A stretch of 64,000 nucleotides of DNA, taken from NCBI RefSeq assembly GCF_022179185.1, contig NZ_BPQJ01000003.1, positions 152,459 to 216,458 on the forward strand, written 5' to 3'. Below are positions 53,851 to 63,149 of the stretch, piece after piece; positions within the stretch are counted from its first letter, which is position 1, and the number at the start of each line of letters is the position of its first letter. The translations under genes and the position numbers were made by a program. The notes beneath the pieces were generated by a model that searched no databases, had not been told where the DNA came from, and saw only the letters and a program-made list of their open reading frames with translations. The DNA comes from Methylobacterium frigidaeris. Its GTDB lineage: Bacteria; Pseudomonadota; Alphaproteobacteria; Rhizobiales; Beijerinckiaceae.

Positions 53851-55221
53851 TCAAGCGGCGGGCCAGGGCCGCCTCGTCTCGCGCAGGGACGGGACGGGGC
53901 CGGCGGCGACCCTCGGCGCCTCGGCCTCGCGCCGCGCCGCCCGCGCGCAGGCCAGCACCGCCACGTAGGCCAGCACGTTGACGTTCCAGTCCTGGAACAG
54001 CCCGGGCGTCGTCATCCCGTTGAGGGCCAGCATCAGGATCAGGCAAGCGACGAGGCGGCGGGTGCCGCGATCGGCACGCGCGGCGAAGCGGACCGGCTCG
54101 ATCAGGGTCAGGATCGCGAAGCACAGGCCGATGATCCCGGTGCCGGCCCAGGCGCTCAGGAACATGTTGTGCGAGCTGGTGATGAACACCGCGTCGCGGC
54201 CGAGCTCGTCGGCGAGCCCGGTGGTCGGGATCAGGAGCTGCACGAAGCGGTCGGCGGCCGAGAAGCCCGAGCCGAGCAGGCGGTCCTGCGTCGCCGCGAT
54301 GAAGGTCGGCCAGAACTGGCCGCGGCCGGTGGCGTTGGCGAGCTCCACCCGGGGTTTCTGGAGGATGACCGAGAGGGCGTCGAGGAGGCCCGGGAAGTTC
54401 GACAGGCCGACCATCAGGAACAGGAACAGCACGAGCGAGACCAGCGCCAGGACGATGCCGGAGAAGCGCAGACCCGGGCGGCGCGAGGCGATCAGCAGCC
54501 CCGGCCCGACGGCGATCAGCGCCCCCGTCGAGGCGGCCGATCCCGCGACGACGAATCCCGCTGCCGCCAGCACCAGGTAGCGGCCCCGCCGCTTGTTCGG
54601 CGGACCGAACACGACCGCGAAGCCGAGGAGCGCGCAGACGAGCGGCATCATGTTGTTCTTGGCCGAGGAGAACACGATGCCGGAGGCGAGGTTCTGAAGG
54701 ATCTCCGGCGTCACCGCGACGAGCCAGGCGAGCGTCACGATGGCGAGGATATCGGCCAGCCGCCGCCGGATGTCGGGCCGGTCGAAGATCAGGATCGAGG
54801 TCAGGGTGAACACCGCGAGTTCCGCGGTGCGGTAGAGCGTGTAGGTCGGCACGATCGACCAGGCGGCGCTCACCCCGTTCACGCCGATCATCATCGTGAA
54901 CGGCAGGTAGGGCATCGCGAAGGGCAGCAGGAGGATGCGGCGGTCGGCGGCGACCTTCACGATCAGGTAGACGGCCGTGAGGCCGGTGAGCACGATGGTG
55001 ACGACGTTCGAGGCCGTCAGCCCCTGCTCCAGCACGGCGTTGCCGTCCTCGCGCGGCACCGTGAAGACGAGAGGCATGAAGGCGAACACCACCAGCAGGG
55101 CGAGCGGCCAGAACAGCGGCGCGCCGCCGGAGGGCGGATGCGTCTCGAGACGGCGGCGCAGGACCGGATAGGCGACCGTGAACCAGGTCGCGACGCCGAT
55201 GGCGATCAGGGCGTTCAGCAT
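53851..55221 (-). CDS. O-antigen ligase/Wzy-type polymerase family protein
   Basis: A 456-residue inner-membrane protein with about ten to twelve membrane segments and a large periplasmic loop (FPGLLDALSVILQKPRVELA, then GRGQFWPTFIAATQDRLLGS), the layout of the Wzy_C/O-antigen ligase family. The GSGF and TSSHNMFLSAWAGTGIIGL segments contain the conserved loop histidine. It probably polymerises the exopolysaccharide repeat. The ATG at 55221 has GGAGAG 6 bases upstream and overlaps the flippase gene end by 7 bases. Operon member. Confidence 0.87.
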   Translation of the reverse strand: MLNALIAIGVATWFTVAYPVLRRRLETHPPSGGAPLFWPLALLVVFAFMPLVFTVPREDGNAVLEQGLTASNVVTIVLTGLTAVYLIVKVAADRRILLLPFAMPYLPFTMMIGVNGVSAAWSIVPTYTLYRTAELAVFTLTSILIFDRPDIRRRLADILAIVTLAWLVAVTPEILQNLASGIVFSSAKNNMMPLVCALLGFAVVFGPPNKRRGRYLVLAAAGFVVAGSAASTGALIAVGPGLLIASRRPGLRFSGIVLALVSLVLFLFLMVGLSNFPGLLDALSVILQKPRVELANATGRGQFWPTFIAATQDRLLGSGFSAADRFVQLLIPTTGLADELGRDAVFITSSHNMFLSAWAGTGIIGLCFAILTLIEPVRFAARADRGTRRLVACLILMLALNGMTTPGLFQDWNVNVLAYVAVLACARAARREAEAPRVAAGPVPSLRETRRPWPAA

Positions 55222-56540
55222 CGCGGGCTCTCCGCGCTTGAGGCCGGGGCTTTTCGAACGGGGGATCTCGGGGCGGGGGATTTCGGAGCCCCGGCGCGGC
55301 CGAGGGCCGCCAGGAGGGCGAGGAGCGAGGCGCCGTGCGCCAGCGCCACCACGGCCGCCGCGCCCGTGGCACCGTAGCGGGTGATGAGCGGCTGGATCAG
55401 CGCCAGCGACACCGCGAAGCTGACCGCGAAGGCACGGAAGATCACATCGGTGCGCCGCCGCGCCCGGAAGATCTGCGCCGCCATGTCCCGCAGGAAGATG
55501 AACACCACGCCGAGCGCCAGCCAGCGCAAGGACGGCGCGTAGGGCGCGTAAGGAGCCCCGAAGACGAGGCGCAGCCAGAGCTCCGCCGGCAAAGCCACGA
55601 GGGCGAGGAGGAGCCCGACCGGGACGCCGAGGCGGCGGGTGACGCCGATGAGATAGGCCCGGAGGGCTGCCTCGCCTCCGGTGTCGTAGGCCCGGCCGGC
55701 GCCGGTCGGCACCACGTTCTCGGTCGCGGCGAGCGTCAGGAGCACGAGGCCGACGAGGTATTGCGCCGCCCGCAAGCCACCCAGGGCCTCGTCGCCGAGG
55801 ACACCCCCGGCCAGGATCCAGACCAGCTGCTCCTGCCCGAAGGTGACGAAGACGACCGGAAGGAGCCAGCGCGCCATCTGCCAGTGGCGCCGGGTGGCGA
55901 CCGCGAGGTGCCGGCGCCCCGGCGCCGCCCGGCCGAGAAGCGCCGGCAGCGTGGTCAGGAACGCCGTCAGCGCCAGCACCTCGACGAGCCGCGCCGCATC
56001 GAGCGGGGTCCCGGCCGCCCACAGGCCCGCGACGGCGAGCGGGAACATCGCCGCCCGGGCGAGGTCCATGGCGAGGGCCCGCCCTCCCCGGCCATAGGCG
56101 AAGAGCAGCCGCCTGGCGGTGAGCTGGAGGTTCTGCGCCAGGGTGAGCGCACCGGCGGCGGCGACGAGATCGAGCGGGACCGCCTCGCCGCGGGCGGAGA
56201 AGTACAGGGCGAGCGCCCCGGCGACGCCGAGAGCCAGCCCCGCCGCCAGCACCAGGGCGCCGGCGCCGACCGCCGCCGCGTAACGGGCCGGATCGCGGAC
56301 GGTGCCGGCGAGCGTCATCAGCGGCGCGGTGACGAGCGCGTTGTGCAGCCCCTGCGCGAAGCCTGCCACGATGAGCACTAGGGCGAAGCGCCCGAACCCC
56401 TCCATGTCGATCAGGCGCGCCGCCGCGATGCCGGCGAGGAAGCCGAAGCCGCTCACCGCCCCCTGGTCGAGCAGGGAGAGCAGGGCCGGTCCGCCGAGGC
56501 GCGCGGGCAGACGCGCGGGAAGTGCGGCGAAGATCCTCAC
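55215..56540 (-). CDS. Wzx-like polysaccharide flippase
   Basis: A 441-residue inner-membrane protein with about twelve hydrophobic segments of the MOP/MATE-type oligosaccharide flippase family. It begins ALLSLLDQGAVSGFGFLAGI and AAARLIDMEGFGRFALVLIV, the usual Wzx N-terminal pattern; later segments include VLGDEALGGLRAAQYLVGLV. It would move lipid-linked repeat units across the membrane. The GTG start at 56540 overlaps the stop of the FemAB-like gene (GTGA), and its end overlaps the polymerase start, so the three are tightly coupled. Confidence 0.87.
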   Translation of the reverse strand: MRIFAALPARLPARLGGPALLSLLDQGAVSGFGFLAGIAAARLIDMEGFGRFALVLIVAGFAQGLHNALVTAPLMTLAGTVRDPARYAAAVGAGALVLAAGLALGVAGALALYFSARGEAVPLDLVAAAGALTLAQNLQLTARRLLFAYGRGGRALAMDLARAAMFPLAVAGLWAAGTPLDAARLVEVLALTAFLTTLPALLGRAAPGRRHLAVATRRHWQMARWLLPVVFVTFGQEQLVWILAGGVLGDEALGGLRAAQYLVGLVLLTLAATENVVPTGAGRAYDTGGEAALRAYLIGVTRRLGVPVGLLLALVALPAELWLRLVFGAPYAPYAPSLRWLALGVVFIFLRDMAAQIFRARRRTDVIFRAFAVSFAVSLALIQPLITRYGATGAAAVVALAHGASLLALLAALGRAGAPKSPAPRSPVRKAPASSAESPRC

Positions 56541-57550
56541 CGGGCGAGCACCGCCCCGGCCGCCGCGGTGACGAGGCGGTGGCGGCCGTAGAGCCAGAGT
56601 GGTCCGCTCGACGCGACGTTGCGGGTGAGCCCGCGCTTGAAGTCGTAGACGCCGCGGTTGCTGGCCGGATCGATGCCGCCGAAATCGAATACCCGGCAGC
56701 CCTTCTCCATCCCGCGGCAGATGAAGTTCCACACGGCGAGATGGGCTGCCGAGCTGGCCTTGGCCCGCTCGGTCGAGGCGGTGAAGAAGTCGGTGAAGCG
56801 ATCGCGGCTCAGGTGTGCGATGCGCACCAGGCAGAGCTCCTCTCCCTCCCGCACCTCGAGCATGACGTGACGCGGATCGTTCGCCGCGATGTCGCGGTAG
56901 GCGGCGGCGTCGAAATCGTTCGAGAAGCCCTTGCGGGTCTTGAGCGCCGCGTACATCGCCGTGAAGGCGTCGAAGGCGGAAAGCCGCTCGGCCGGATCGT
57001 CGAGGAAACGAACGGTGAGCGCCGCGTTGCGCTCGGCCTTGCGCAGGCGCTGGCGCCAGCGCGGATCCGCCCCGGCCAGGACCGCCTCGAGTCCGATCGT
57101 GAGGTCCACCTCCAGGGTGTGCCGGCCCGCGGTCGCGACCGGCCGGAACCCTGCCGCCAGGAGACCGAGCACCGCCCCAGGACTCTCGGTCCGGTTGAAA
57201 TCGACCACCAGCAGGTCGAGCGGCCCGAGGGCCAAGCGGGCGAGCAGCGCGCGGACCACCGCCTCGCCGTGGCGCTCGCCCTTGTCGGTGAGGAGCGGCC
57301 CGCCCTGGATATAGGCCTGCCGCGCCGGGCCCCGGCGACGCATCTGTACCTGTGCCAGGCCGAGGAGGTCACCCCCCTCGTCGACGACGCTCAGCCGCTC
57401 GACGCCAGCGCCGCGGCGCGCCTTGTAGGTGCCCCAGCCCGAAGCCGAGAAGATGGTGCCGCGCGGCTGCCCCCAGACCGACTCGTCCCAGGTTGGCACG
57501 TCCGTCACGGGCAAGACCCGTAATCCAGTCTCACCGTCCGTCTTGGTCAT
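56537..57550 (-). CDS. FemAB-like GNAT-fold acyltransferase
   Basis: A 337-residue protein of the FemAB-like group often found in exopolysaccharide loci. It shows QPRGTIFSASGWGTYKARRG, then a Fem-type core (LVVDFNRTESPGAVLGLLAA, DPRWRQRLRKAERNAALTV, RKGFSNDF) and a C-terminal AHLAVWNFICRGMEKGCRVF with DFGGIDPASNRGVYDFKRGL, the second GNAT half. It may transfer an aminoacyl or acyl group onto the polymer or its lipid carrier; this is not established. First gene of the minus-strand block; its start at MTKTDGETG is the family-like choice. Confidence 0.85.
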   Translation of the reverse strand: MTKTDGETGLRVLPVTDVPTWDESVWGQPRGTIFSASGWGTYKARRGAGVERLSVVDEGGDLLGLAQVQMRRRGPARQAYIQGGPLLTDKGERHGEAVVRALLARLALGPLDLLVVDFNRTESPGAVLGLLAAGFRPVATAGRHTLEVDLTIGLEAVLAGADPRWRQRLRKAERNAALTVRFLDDPAERLSAFDAFTAMYAALKTRKGFSNDFDAAAYRDIAANDPRHVMLEVREGEELCLVRIAHLSRDRFTDFFTASTERAKASSAAHLAVWNFICRGMEKGCRVFDFGGIDPASNRGVYDFKRGLTRNVASSGPLWLYGRHRLVTAAAGAVLAR

Positions 57551-57749
57551 GGGAATCCCGTGCCAGGATGCGACATCGCCCGCCGCCGATGCGCCCGTGA
57601 CGCAAGCGGCGCACCGCCAGGTCGCGCTCCCGCCTCGTCGGACCGGACTCGTGCCGGGTCGATCGGCGTCCACGTGGTTTCGGGTCTAAGTGTTTTTCTT
57701 GGCTTGTCCCCGCCCCGGGCCGGTCTCAACTACGGCGGACGGCTTTCTC

Positions 57750-58544
57750 ATGACGACGGGCGGGATGCTGCACTCCTTCAAGACACTCGCGCGCGATCAT
57801 CCGGTGGTCCGGTCCCTGGTGCTGCGCGGGCTCGCCCGGCTGCGCCGGCTCGCTCACGCGCCGCCGGGCCTCTACACCCTGTGCTACCACCACGTGCCGG
57901 AGCGCCACCGGGCCGGCTTCGCGGCGCAGATCGCCTATCTGCAGCGGCACGGCCGGTTCGTCGGCGCGGACGAGGCGGTGACGTTGCTGGAGTCAGGCGC
58001 GGCCACGGCGGAGCGGCACTTCCTCGTCACCTTCGATGACGGCTACGCCGACACGGTCGAGGTCGCGTTGCCGGCTTTGCGCGCGGCTGGGGTGCCGGCG
58101 ATCCTGTTCCTCGTCAGCGACTGGCTCGACGCGCCGCCGGCGAGCCCACCCGGCCCTTATGCCGGCCGGGATCTGGTGGCCGAATGGCTCGCCGCCGGCA
58201 TGGAGATCGGCTCGCACAGCGCGAGCCACGCCCGCATCGCGACCCTCGACGACGCCGGGGCCGAACGGGAGATCGCTGCCTCCCGCGCGGCGCTGGAGGC
58301 GGCGACGGGGCGGCCGGTCCGGCATTTCGCCTGTCCCTGGGGCGTCGCGGAGCACGATTACCGGCCGGGCCGCGACCCGGGCCTGGCGCTCGCCGCCGGC
58401 TACGCCACCTTCTTCACCACGCGCCGCGGCGTCGCGACCGGCGGCCGCGACCTTCCGACGATGCCCCGCCACGTCCTCGAACCGGAATGGCCCCTGCACG
58501 AGCTTGACGCCCTGATGGGAGCCCGGCGTGCCAGGGGAGCCTGA
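57750..58544 (+). CDS. Polysaccharide deacetylase (NodB-type)
   Basis: A 264-residue carbohydrate esterase 4-like enzyme. The catalytic Asp and metal Asp are in LVTFDDGYADT; the two metal histidines are in GSHSASHARI (HxxxH), and ACPWGVAEHDY gives the RxxPW-like motif. There is no signal peptide, so it may act on cytosolic lipid-linked sugars or be membrane associated. The start at ATG 57750 is chosen; an upstream frame extends 20 codons without support. It overlaps the next gene by 17 bases. Confidence 0.88.
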   Translation: MTTGGMLHSFKTLARDHPVVRSLVLRGLARLRRLAHAPPGLYTLCYHHVPERHRAGFAAQIAYLQRHGRFVGADEAVTLLESGAATAERHFLVTFDDGYADTVEVALPALRAAGVPAILFLVSDWLDAPPASPPGPYAGRDLVAEWLAAGMEIGSHSASHARIATLDDAGAEREIAASRAALEAATGRPVRHFACPWGVAEHDYRPGRDPGLALAAGYATFFTTRRGVATGGRDLPTMPRHVLEPEWPLHELDALMGARRARGA

Positions 58545-59649
58545 TTTGCCCGCCGCCGAGCGTCCCGTCGTGGTGGTGACCGGCGCCCTCGCCCCCTACA
58601 CCCAGGTCCTCTACCGCGCGCTCGCCGCCGCCCTGGGCCGACCGCTCACCGTGCTCGCCTGCGCGGGCAAGGAGCCCGCGCGCCAGTGGGAACTCGCGGC
58701 AGCGGACGGCTACGGCTTCTCGGTGCTGCCGGGCCTGCGCTGGCACCGGGACGCGGTGCGCAACCTGTACGTCAATCCGAGCATCGTCCCCCGCCTCGCC
58801 TCCCTGCGGCCGGCCGCTGTGATCCTCAACGACTTCTCGCCCACCATGGCGATGGCGGCGCTCGCGGCCAGAGTCCTGCGCATCCCCTACGCCATCCGCA
58901 CCGACGGCGTGCCGGAGACCGATCCCGGCGCGCGCTCGCCGGCGCACCGGGCCTTGCGCCGGGCAATCGTGCCGGGCGCCGCCTTCGGCCTCGCGCCGAG
59001 CGAGGGCAGCCGCACGCTGCTCGCCGCCTACGGGCTCGCGCCCGAGCGAGTGTTTCGCGCGCCGCTCTTTCCGGCCTGGACGCCCGCGCCGCGCCTGCCC
59101 GATCCCGAGGCGCGGCCCTACGACGTCCTGTTCTGCGGCATCCTCAACGAGGAGGTGAAGGGCGCGCGCTTCTTCACCGACGTGATGCGGGCCTGCGCCG
59201 CTGCCGGGCGCCCCTTGCGGGTGCGGGTGGCGGGCGACGGCCCGCTCCGGGCCGAGATGGCGGCGCGCTTGGCCGAGGCCGGGATCCCGGCCCGGTTCGA
59301 CGGCTACCTCGCGCAAGCCCCGCTCGCCGAGGCCCACGCGTCGGCCCGGCTGATGCTCTTTCCGAGCCGCGGCGACGTGTGGGGCATCGTGGTCAACGAG
59401 GCGTTGCAGAGCGGGACCTCGGTCCTCGCCTCGCCCCATTCCGGTGCCGCCCGCGAATGGCTTGAGGCGCGCGGCTGCGGCACGGTGCGGCCGATGGAGG
59501 TCGAGGACTGGGCGCGCACGACCCTGGCGCTCCTCGACGACCCCGGCCGGCGGGCGCGCGAGCGGGAGGCGGCCGAGCGTTCGCTGCCAGACTTCTCGCT
59601 CAATCGCGCGGTCGAGGCGTACCGGGAGGGACTGGCCTCGATGAGGTGA
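58528..59649 (+). CDS. Glycosyltransferase, GT4 family
   Basis: A 373-residue GT-B enzyme. It shows PVVVVTGALAPYTQVLYRAL near the N-terminus, GLAPSEGSRTLLAAYGLAPE, and YDVLFCGILNEEVKGARFFT. Later it has RVRVAGDGPLRAEMA and MLFPSRGDVWGIVVNEALQS, whose DVWGIVVNEA gives the usual C-terminal E-containing donor site. It should add one sugar to the exopolysaccharide repeat unit. The GTG at 58528 follows GGGAG by about 7 bases; a TTG at 58546 after GGGGAG is an alternative. Confidence 0.88.
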   Translation: MPGEPDLPAAERPVVVVTGALAPYTQVLYRALAAALGRPLTVLACAGKEPARQWELAAADGYGFSVLPGLRWHRDAVRNLYVNPSIVPRLASLRPAAVILNDFSPTMAMAALAARVLRIPYAIRTDGVPETDPGARSPAHRALRRAIVPGAAFGLAPSEGSRTLLAAYGLAPERVFRAPLFPAWTPAPRLPDPEARPYDVLFCGILNEEVKGARFFTDVMRACAAAGRPLRVRVAGDGPLRAEMAARLAEAGIPARFDGYLAQAPLAEAHASARLMLFPSRGDVWGIVVNEALQSGTSVLASPHSGAAREWLEARGCGTVRPMEVEDWARTTLALLDDPGRRAREREAAERSLPDFSLNRAVEAYREGLASMR

Positions 59650-59798
59650 TGCGGCGTGGGGTTGCTGTTCCCGAGGACTCCTCACTGTCGGCCGGTTCGT
59701 GCGCGAGCCGGATCTTTCGCCCGAGCTCGGCGTTGGCACGCATCCAGCGTCCGCGGCGGGACTCAGCGGCGCGTCCGGCAGAGGGGCATGATCGACCG

Positions 59799-60071
59799 AT
59801 GAGACTCTCCCTGATGGCCGCCCTCGCCTTCTCCATCCTGGCGCTTGCCGGTGCCGCCGAGGCGCAGGGCATTCCCGGCGGCATCGACCGCGGGGCCCGC
59901 GAGGGTAATCGGGTCGGCGGACCGATCGGCGGCATCGTCGGTGGAGCGGTCGGCGGGGCCGTGGGCGGCGTCAACGGCGTGCTCGGCATCGATCCGGGCC
60001 GGCGCGCCTACCGCACCGGCCTGCCGGGGCGGCGGCATCACCACCATCGCCGGCACCGCCATTACCGCTGA
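59799..60071 (+). CDS. Small Gly/His-rich secreted protein
   Basis: A 90-residue exported protein. The signal peptide is MRLSLMAALAFSILALAGAA, with AEA before the likely cleavage. The mature part has a glycine zipper (GGIVGGAVGGAVGGVNGVLG) and a C-terminal run HHHHRRHRHYR that could bind metal. Such glycine-zipper peptides are frequent in Methylobacterium-type genomes; no function is known. It starts about 150 bases after the glycosyltransferase. Confidence 0.65.
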   Translation: MRLSLMAALAFSILALAGAAEAQGIPGGIDRGAREGNRVGGPIGGIVGGAVGGAVGGVNGVLGIDPGRRAYRTGLPGRRHHHHRRHRHYR

Positions 60072-60252
60072 GGTCGCGGCTGCATGGACCGGTATTCACC
60101 GGCTGCCCGTCCTGGCGCACAGGCAGATCGATCCTGGAGACCGATCTTGCCGCTCGGGACTGTTTTGTAGACGTTGCTTCTCCACACTGGCTCACAGCCG
60201 TCCCGGCGCGCTGATCCTTCGGGTTCTACTGTGCGGATCGACGGCCGTCCCC

Positions 60253-60283
60253 GCTTGACCCCCGCCGCGTAGGGGTCCTAAGC
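60253..60283 (+). promoter_or_regulatory. Leader hairpin before metY
   Basis: GCTTGACCCC and GGGGTC(CT)AAGC form a 10-base stem with a 2-base bulge, 33 bases before the metY start. I could not fit it to a known SAM riboswitch. It may be a leader control element or simply a terminator-like remnant. Confidence 0.3.
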
Positions 60284-60315
60284 ACGTCGGCCAAAGATCG
60301 ACGCCCGAGGACGCC

Positions 60316-61593
60316 ATGACCGACCGCCAGCCCGGCTTCAACACCCTCGCGATCCATGCCGGCGCGGCGCCGGACGCCGCCACCGGCGCGCGGGCGACGC
60401 CGATCTACCAGACCACCTCGTTCGTGTTCGACGACGTGGATCACGCCGCTTCGCTGTTCGGGCTGCAGGCCTTCGGCAACATCTACAGCCGCATCACCAA
60501 CCCGACCAACGCGGTGCTGGAGGAGCGCATCGCCGCCCTCGAGGGCGGCACCGCCGCCGTCGCGGTCGCCTCCGGCCACGCCGCCGAGTTCCTGGTGATG
60601 CACGCCCTGATGCAGCCGGGCGACGAGTTCATCGCGGCCAACAAGCTGTACGGCGGCTCGATCAACCAGTTCAATCATTCCTACAAGAACTTCGGCTGGA
60701 ACGTCGTCTGGGCCGATACCGACGACCCGGCCTCGTTCGAGGCGGCGATCACGCCGCGCACCAAGGCGATCTTCATCGAGTCGATCGCCAATCCGGGCGG
60801 CGTCATCACCGACATCGCGGCGATCGCGGCGGTGGCGAAGCGCCACAACATCCCGCTCGTCGTCGACAACACCATGGCGACGCCGTACCTGATCCGCCCG
60901 TTCGAGCACGGCGCCGACATCGTGGTCCACTCGGCCACCAAGTTCCTCGGCGGCCATGGCAACTCGATCGGCGGCCTGATCGTCGACGGCGGCTCGTTCA
61001 ACTGGGCCGGCGACGCGCGCTACCCGATGCTGTCGCAGCCGCGGCCGGAATATGCCGGCATGGTCCTGTCCGAGACCTTCGGCAATTTCGGCTTCGCCAT
61101 CGCCGTGCGGGTGCTCGGCCTGCGCGACCTCGGGCCGGCGCTGTCGCCGTTCAACGCGTTCCTGATCATCAACGGCATCGAGACCCTGCCGCTGCGGATG
61201 CAGCGCCATTCCGACAACGCCAAGACGGTGGCCGAGCACCTGAGCCGCCACCCGGCGGTGGCCTGGGTGAGCTATCCGGGCCTCGAGACCGACCGCTACC
61301 ACCAGTTGCATCGGAAGTACTGCCCGCACGGCGCCGGAGCGGTGTTCACCTTCGGCCTCAAGGGCGGCTACGAGGCCGGCGTGGCCCTGGTGTCGAACCT
61401 GAAGCTGTTCTCGCATCTGGCCAATATCGGCGATACCCGCTCGCTGGTGATCCACCCGGCCTCGACCACCCACCGCCAGCTCACCGACGAGCAGAAGACC
61501 CGGGCCGGCGCCGGCCCGGAGGTGGTGCGCCTCTCGATCGGCATCGAGGACCCGCGTGACCTGATCACCGACCTCGACCAGGCACTGGCCTGA
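60316..61593 (+). CDS. metY: O-acetylhomoserine aminocarboxypropyltransferase (homocysteine synthase)
   Basis: A 425-residue PLP enzyme that makes homocysteine from O-acetylhomoserine and sulfide in methionine synthesis. It opens [20 protein letters not shown], has [35 protein letters not shown] and [20 protein letters not shown]. The PLP lysine lies in [17 protein letters not shown]. The [11 protein letters not shown] and [12 protein letters not shown] segments fit MetY rather than cystathionine gamma-synthase, as does the length. GAGGA lies about 4 bases before the ATG. Confidence 0.95.
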   Translation: MTDRQPGFNTLAIHAGAAPDAATGARATPIYQTTSFVFDDVDHAASLFGLQAFGNIYSRITNPTNAVLEERIAALEGGTAAVAVASGHAAEFLVMHALMQPGDEFIAANKLYGGSINQFNHSYKNFGWNVVWADTDDPASFEAAITPRTKAIFIESIANPGGVITDIAAIAAVAKRHNIPLVVDNTMATPYLIRPFEHGADIVVHSATKFLGGHGNSIGGLIVDGGSFNWAGDARYPMLSQPRPEYAGMVLSETFGNFGFAIAVRVLGLRDLGPALSPFNAFLIINGIETLPLRMQRHSDNAKTVAEHLSRHPAVAWVSYPGLETDRYHQLHRKYCPHGAGAVFTFGLKGGYEAGVALVSNLKLFSHLANIGDTRSLVIHPASTTHRQLTDEQKTRAGAGPEVVRLSIGIEDPRDLITDLDQALA

Positions 61594-61799
61594 GCCGCAC
61601 GGCGCGCGTCCGGCCGCGACCATCGCGCGCGGCCGGTGCGCCCTTCCGTTGCAGGAGGGCGGCACGTGAAAAGGTCCCGCACGCATTGCAGCCAAGCCTG
61701 TTCCCGTGATCTACTGGGAGCGTCCAGTTTCGGCGCCGGGTGAGCCGATCCGCGCCGGTCGGGACGCATGCCGCCCAGGCGGGTCTGGAGGCTGGTGTG

Positions 61800-62999
61800 A
61801 TGGTCGCCCCCGACGCCGAACGTGCCTTCCATGATGAGACCGCGCGCCAGCACACCATCCGCGAGGAGATCGCCCGGCTGCGCGCCCTGCTGCGCGACGC
61901 GGCCACCGCGACCGGCCAGCCCAGGGGCGGGGAGCCCCCCATCGCCCCCGAGTGGGAGGCGCGCCTCGCCACCGCCGAGGAGCTGAACGCGCGGCTGCGG
62001 GCGAGCGAGGCCTTCACCGCCCGACTCCTGGCGGCGAGCCGCGACAGCATCCAGGTGCTCGCCCTCGACGGGACGGTGCAATGGCTGAGCGAGAGCGGCC
62101 GCGCCGCCGCAGGCAGCCCCGACGAGGCGGTGATCGGCACCGCCTGGGCTTCGTCCTGGCCGGAACCCGGCGACCGCACCGCCGCGGAGGTGGCGCTCGC
62201 CGCCGCGAGGTCCGGGCGCACCGGCCGCTTCCGCGCGCCCTCCGGCAGCCGGGGCTCGGGTGGCCAAGGGTCGGGCAGCCAAGACCGGCGCTGGTGGGAC
62301 GTGGTGGTCTCGGCCATCCAGGGACCCGACGGCCACCCCGAGCGCCTGCTGGCGGTCGCACGCGACGTGACCGAGGCGCACCGGGCCGAGGAGCAGCAGG
62401 CCCTGCTGATGGAGGAGATGGCCCATCGGGTGAAGAACACCCTGGCGCTGGTCCAGGCGGTCGCCGCCCAGACCCTGCGCAGCGCCCCGACCCTCGACGC
62501 GGCGATGGAGGCGTTCAACGGCCGTCTCATGGCGCTCTCCGACGCGCACGACGTGCTGATCCGCGGCGCCTGGGCGGCGGCGGATCTCGCGGCGGTGGTC
62601 GAGGGCGTGATGGCGCCGCATATCGACGCGGTGGCCGGCCGCGTCGTCGCCGCCGGGCCGAGCGTCAGCCTCGGACCCCGCTCGGTCCTGACCCTGTCCC
62701 TGATGCTGCACGAACTCGCCACCAACGCGGCGAAGTACGGCGCCCTGTCGAGCCCGGCGGGCCGCGTCGCCGTCACCTGGGACCTCGCGGGCGACGCGGA
62801 GGCGGTGCTGCGCCTGTGCTGGCGGGAGAGCGGCGGCCCGCCCGTCGTGCCGCCGACCCGCGGCGGGTTCGGCTCGCGGCTGATCGAGCGCAGCCTCGTG
62901 CACAGCTTCGGCGGCCGGGTCAGCCTGCGCTTTCCCCCCGAGGGTGCGGTGATGGAGCTCGAAGCGCCGCTCGCGGCGATGCAGGACGGGACGGCGTAG
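61800..62999 (+). CDS. Soluble sensor histidine kinase, HWE type, with PAS domain
   Basis: A 399-residue cytosolic sensor kinase. The N-terminal coiled coil (HTIREEIARLRALLRDAA) is followed by a PAS-like domain at about 75-195 (SRDSIQVLALDGTVQWLSES). The HWE kinase part has the phospho-histidine in EEMAHRVKNTLALVQAV, the N-box LHELATNAAKYGAL and WRESGG with the Trp-x-Glu mark of the family. The ATG at 61800 has GGAGG upstream and is preferred over a GTG at 61740. It is probably the partner of the response regulator 150 bases downstream. Its stop is in a tandem repeat. Confidence 0.9.
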   Translation: MVAPDAERAFHDETARQHTIREEIARLRALLRDAATATGQPRGGEPPIAPEWEARLATAEELNARLRASEAFTARLLAASRDSIQVLALDGTVQWLSESGRAAAGSPDEAVIGTAWASSWPEPGDRTAAEVALAAARSGRTGRFRAPSGSRGSGGQGSGSQDRRWWDVVVSAIQGPDGHPERLLAVARDVTEAHRAEEQQALLMEEMAHRVKNTLALVQAVAAQTLRSAPTLDAAMEAFNGRLMALSDAHDVLIRGAWAAADLAAVVEGVMAPHIDAVAGRVVAAGPSVSLGPRSVLTLSLMLHELATNAAKYGALSSPAGRVAVTWDLAGDAEAVLRLCWRESGGPPVVPPTRGGFGSRLIERSLVHSFGGRVSLRFPPEGAVMELEAPLAAMQDGTA

Positions 63000-63047
63000 C
63001 CGTCACCAGGACGGGACGGCGTAGCCGTCACCAGGATGGGACGGCGT
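62983..63047. repeat. 25-base tandem repeat at the kinase stop codon
   Basis: A unit beginning AGGACGGGACGGCGTAGCC repeats at 62983, 63008 and, partly, 63033. The kinase stop codon TAG (62997-62999) is in the first copy; the later copies are non-coding. Confidence 0.85.
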
Positions 63048-63149
63048 CCCGGTCCGCTCCCTCCACCGGCCACGCTTGACCCACGGGATGCAGGCCCATA
63101 GGCAGCACCCTTCGGCCGCAACCTTTCGCCCCCGCCCGCATTGCCCGCG

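Noticed and set aside
60072..60315. SAM-II riboswitch before metY
   Set aside because: I could not align the expected pseudoknot core; only a simple bulged stem is present, reported separately at low confidence.
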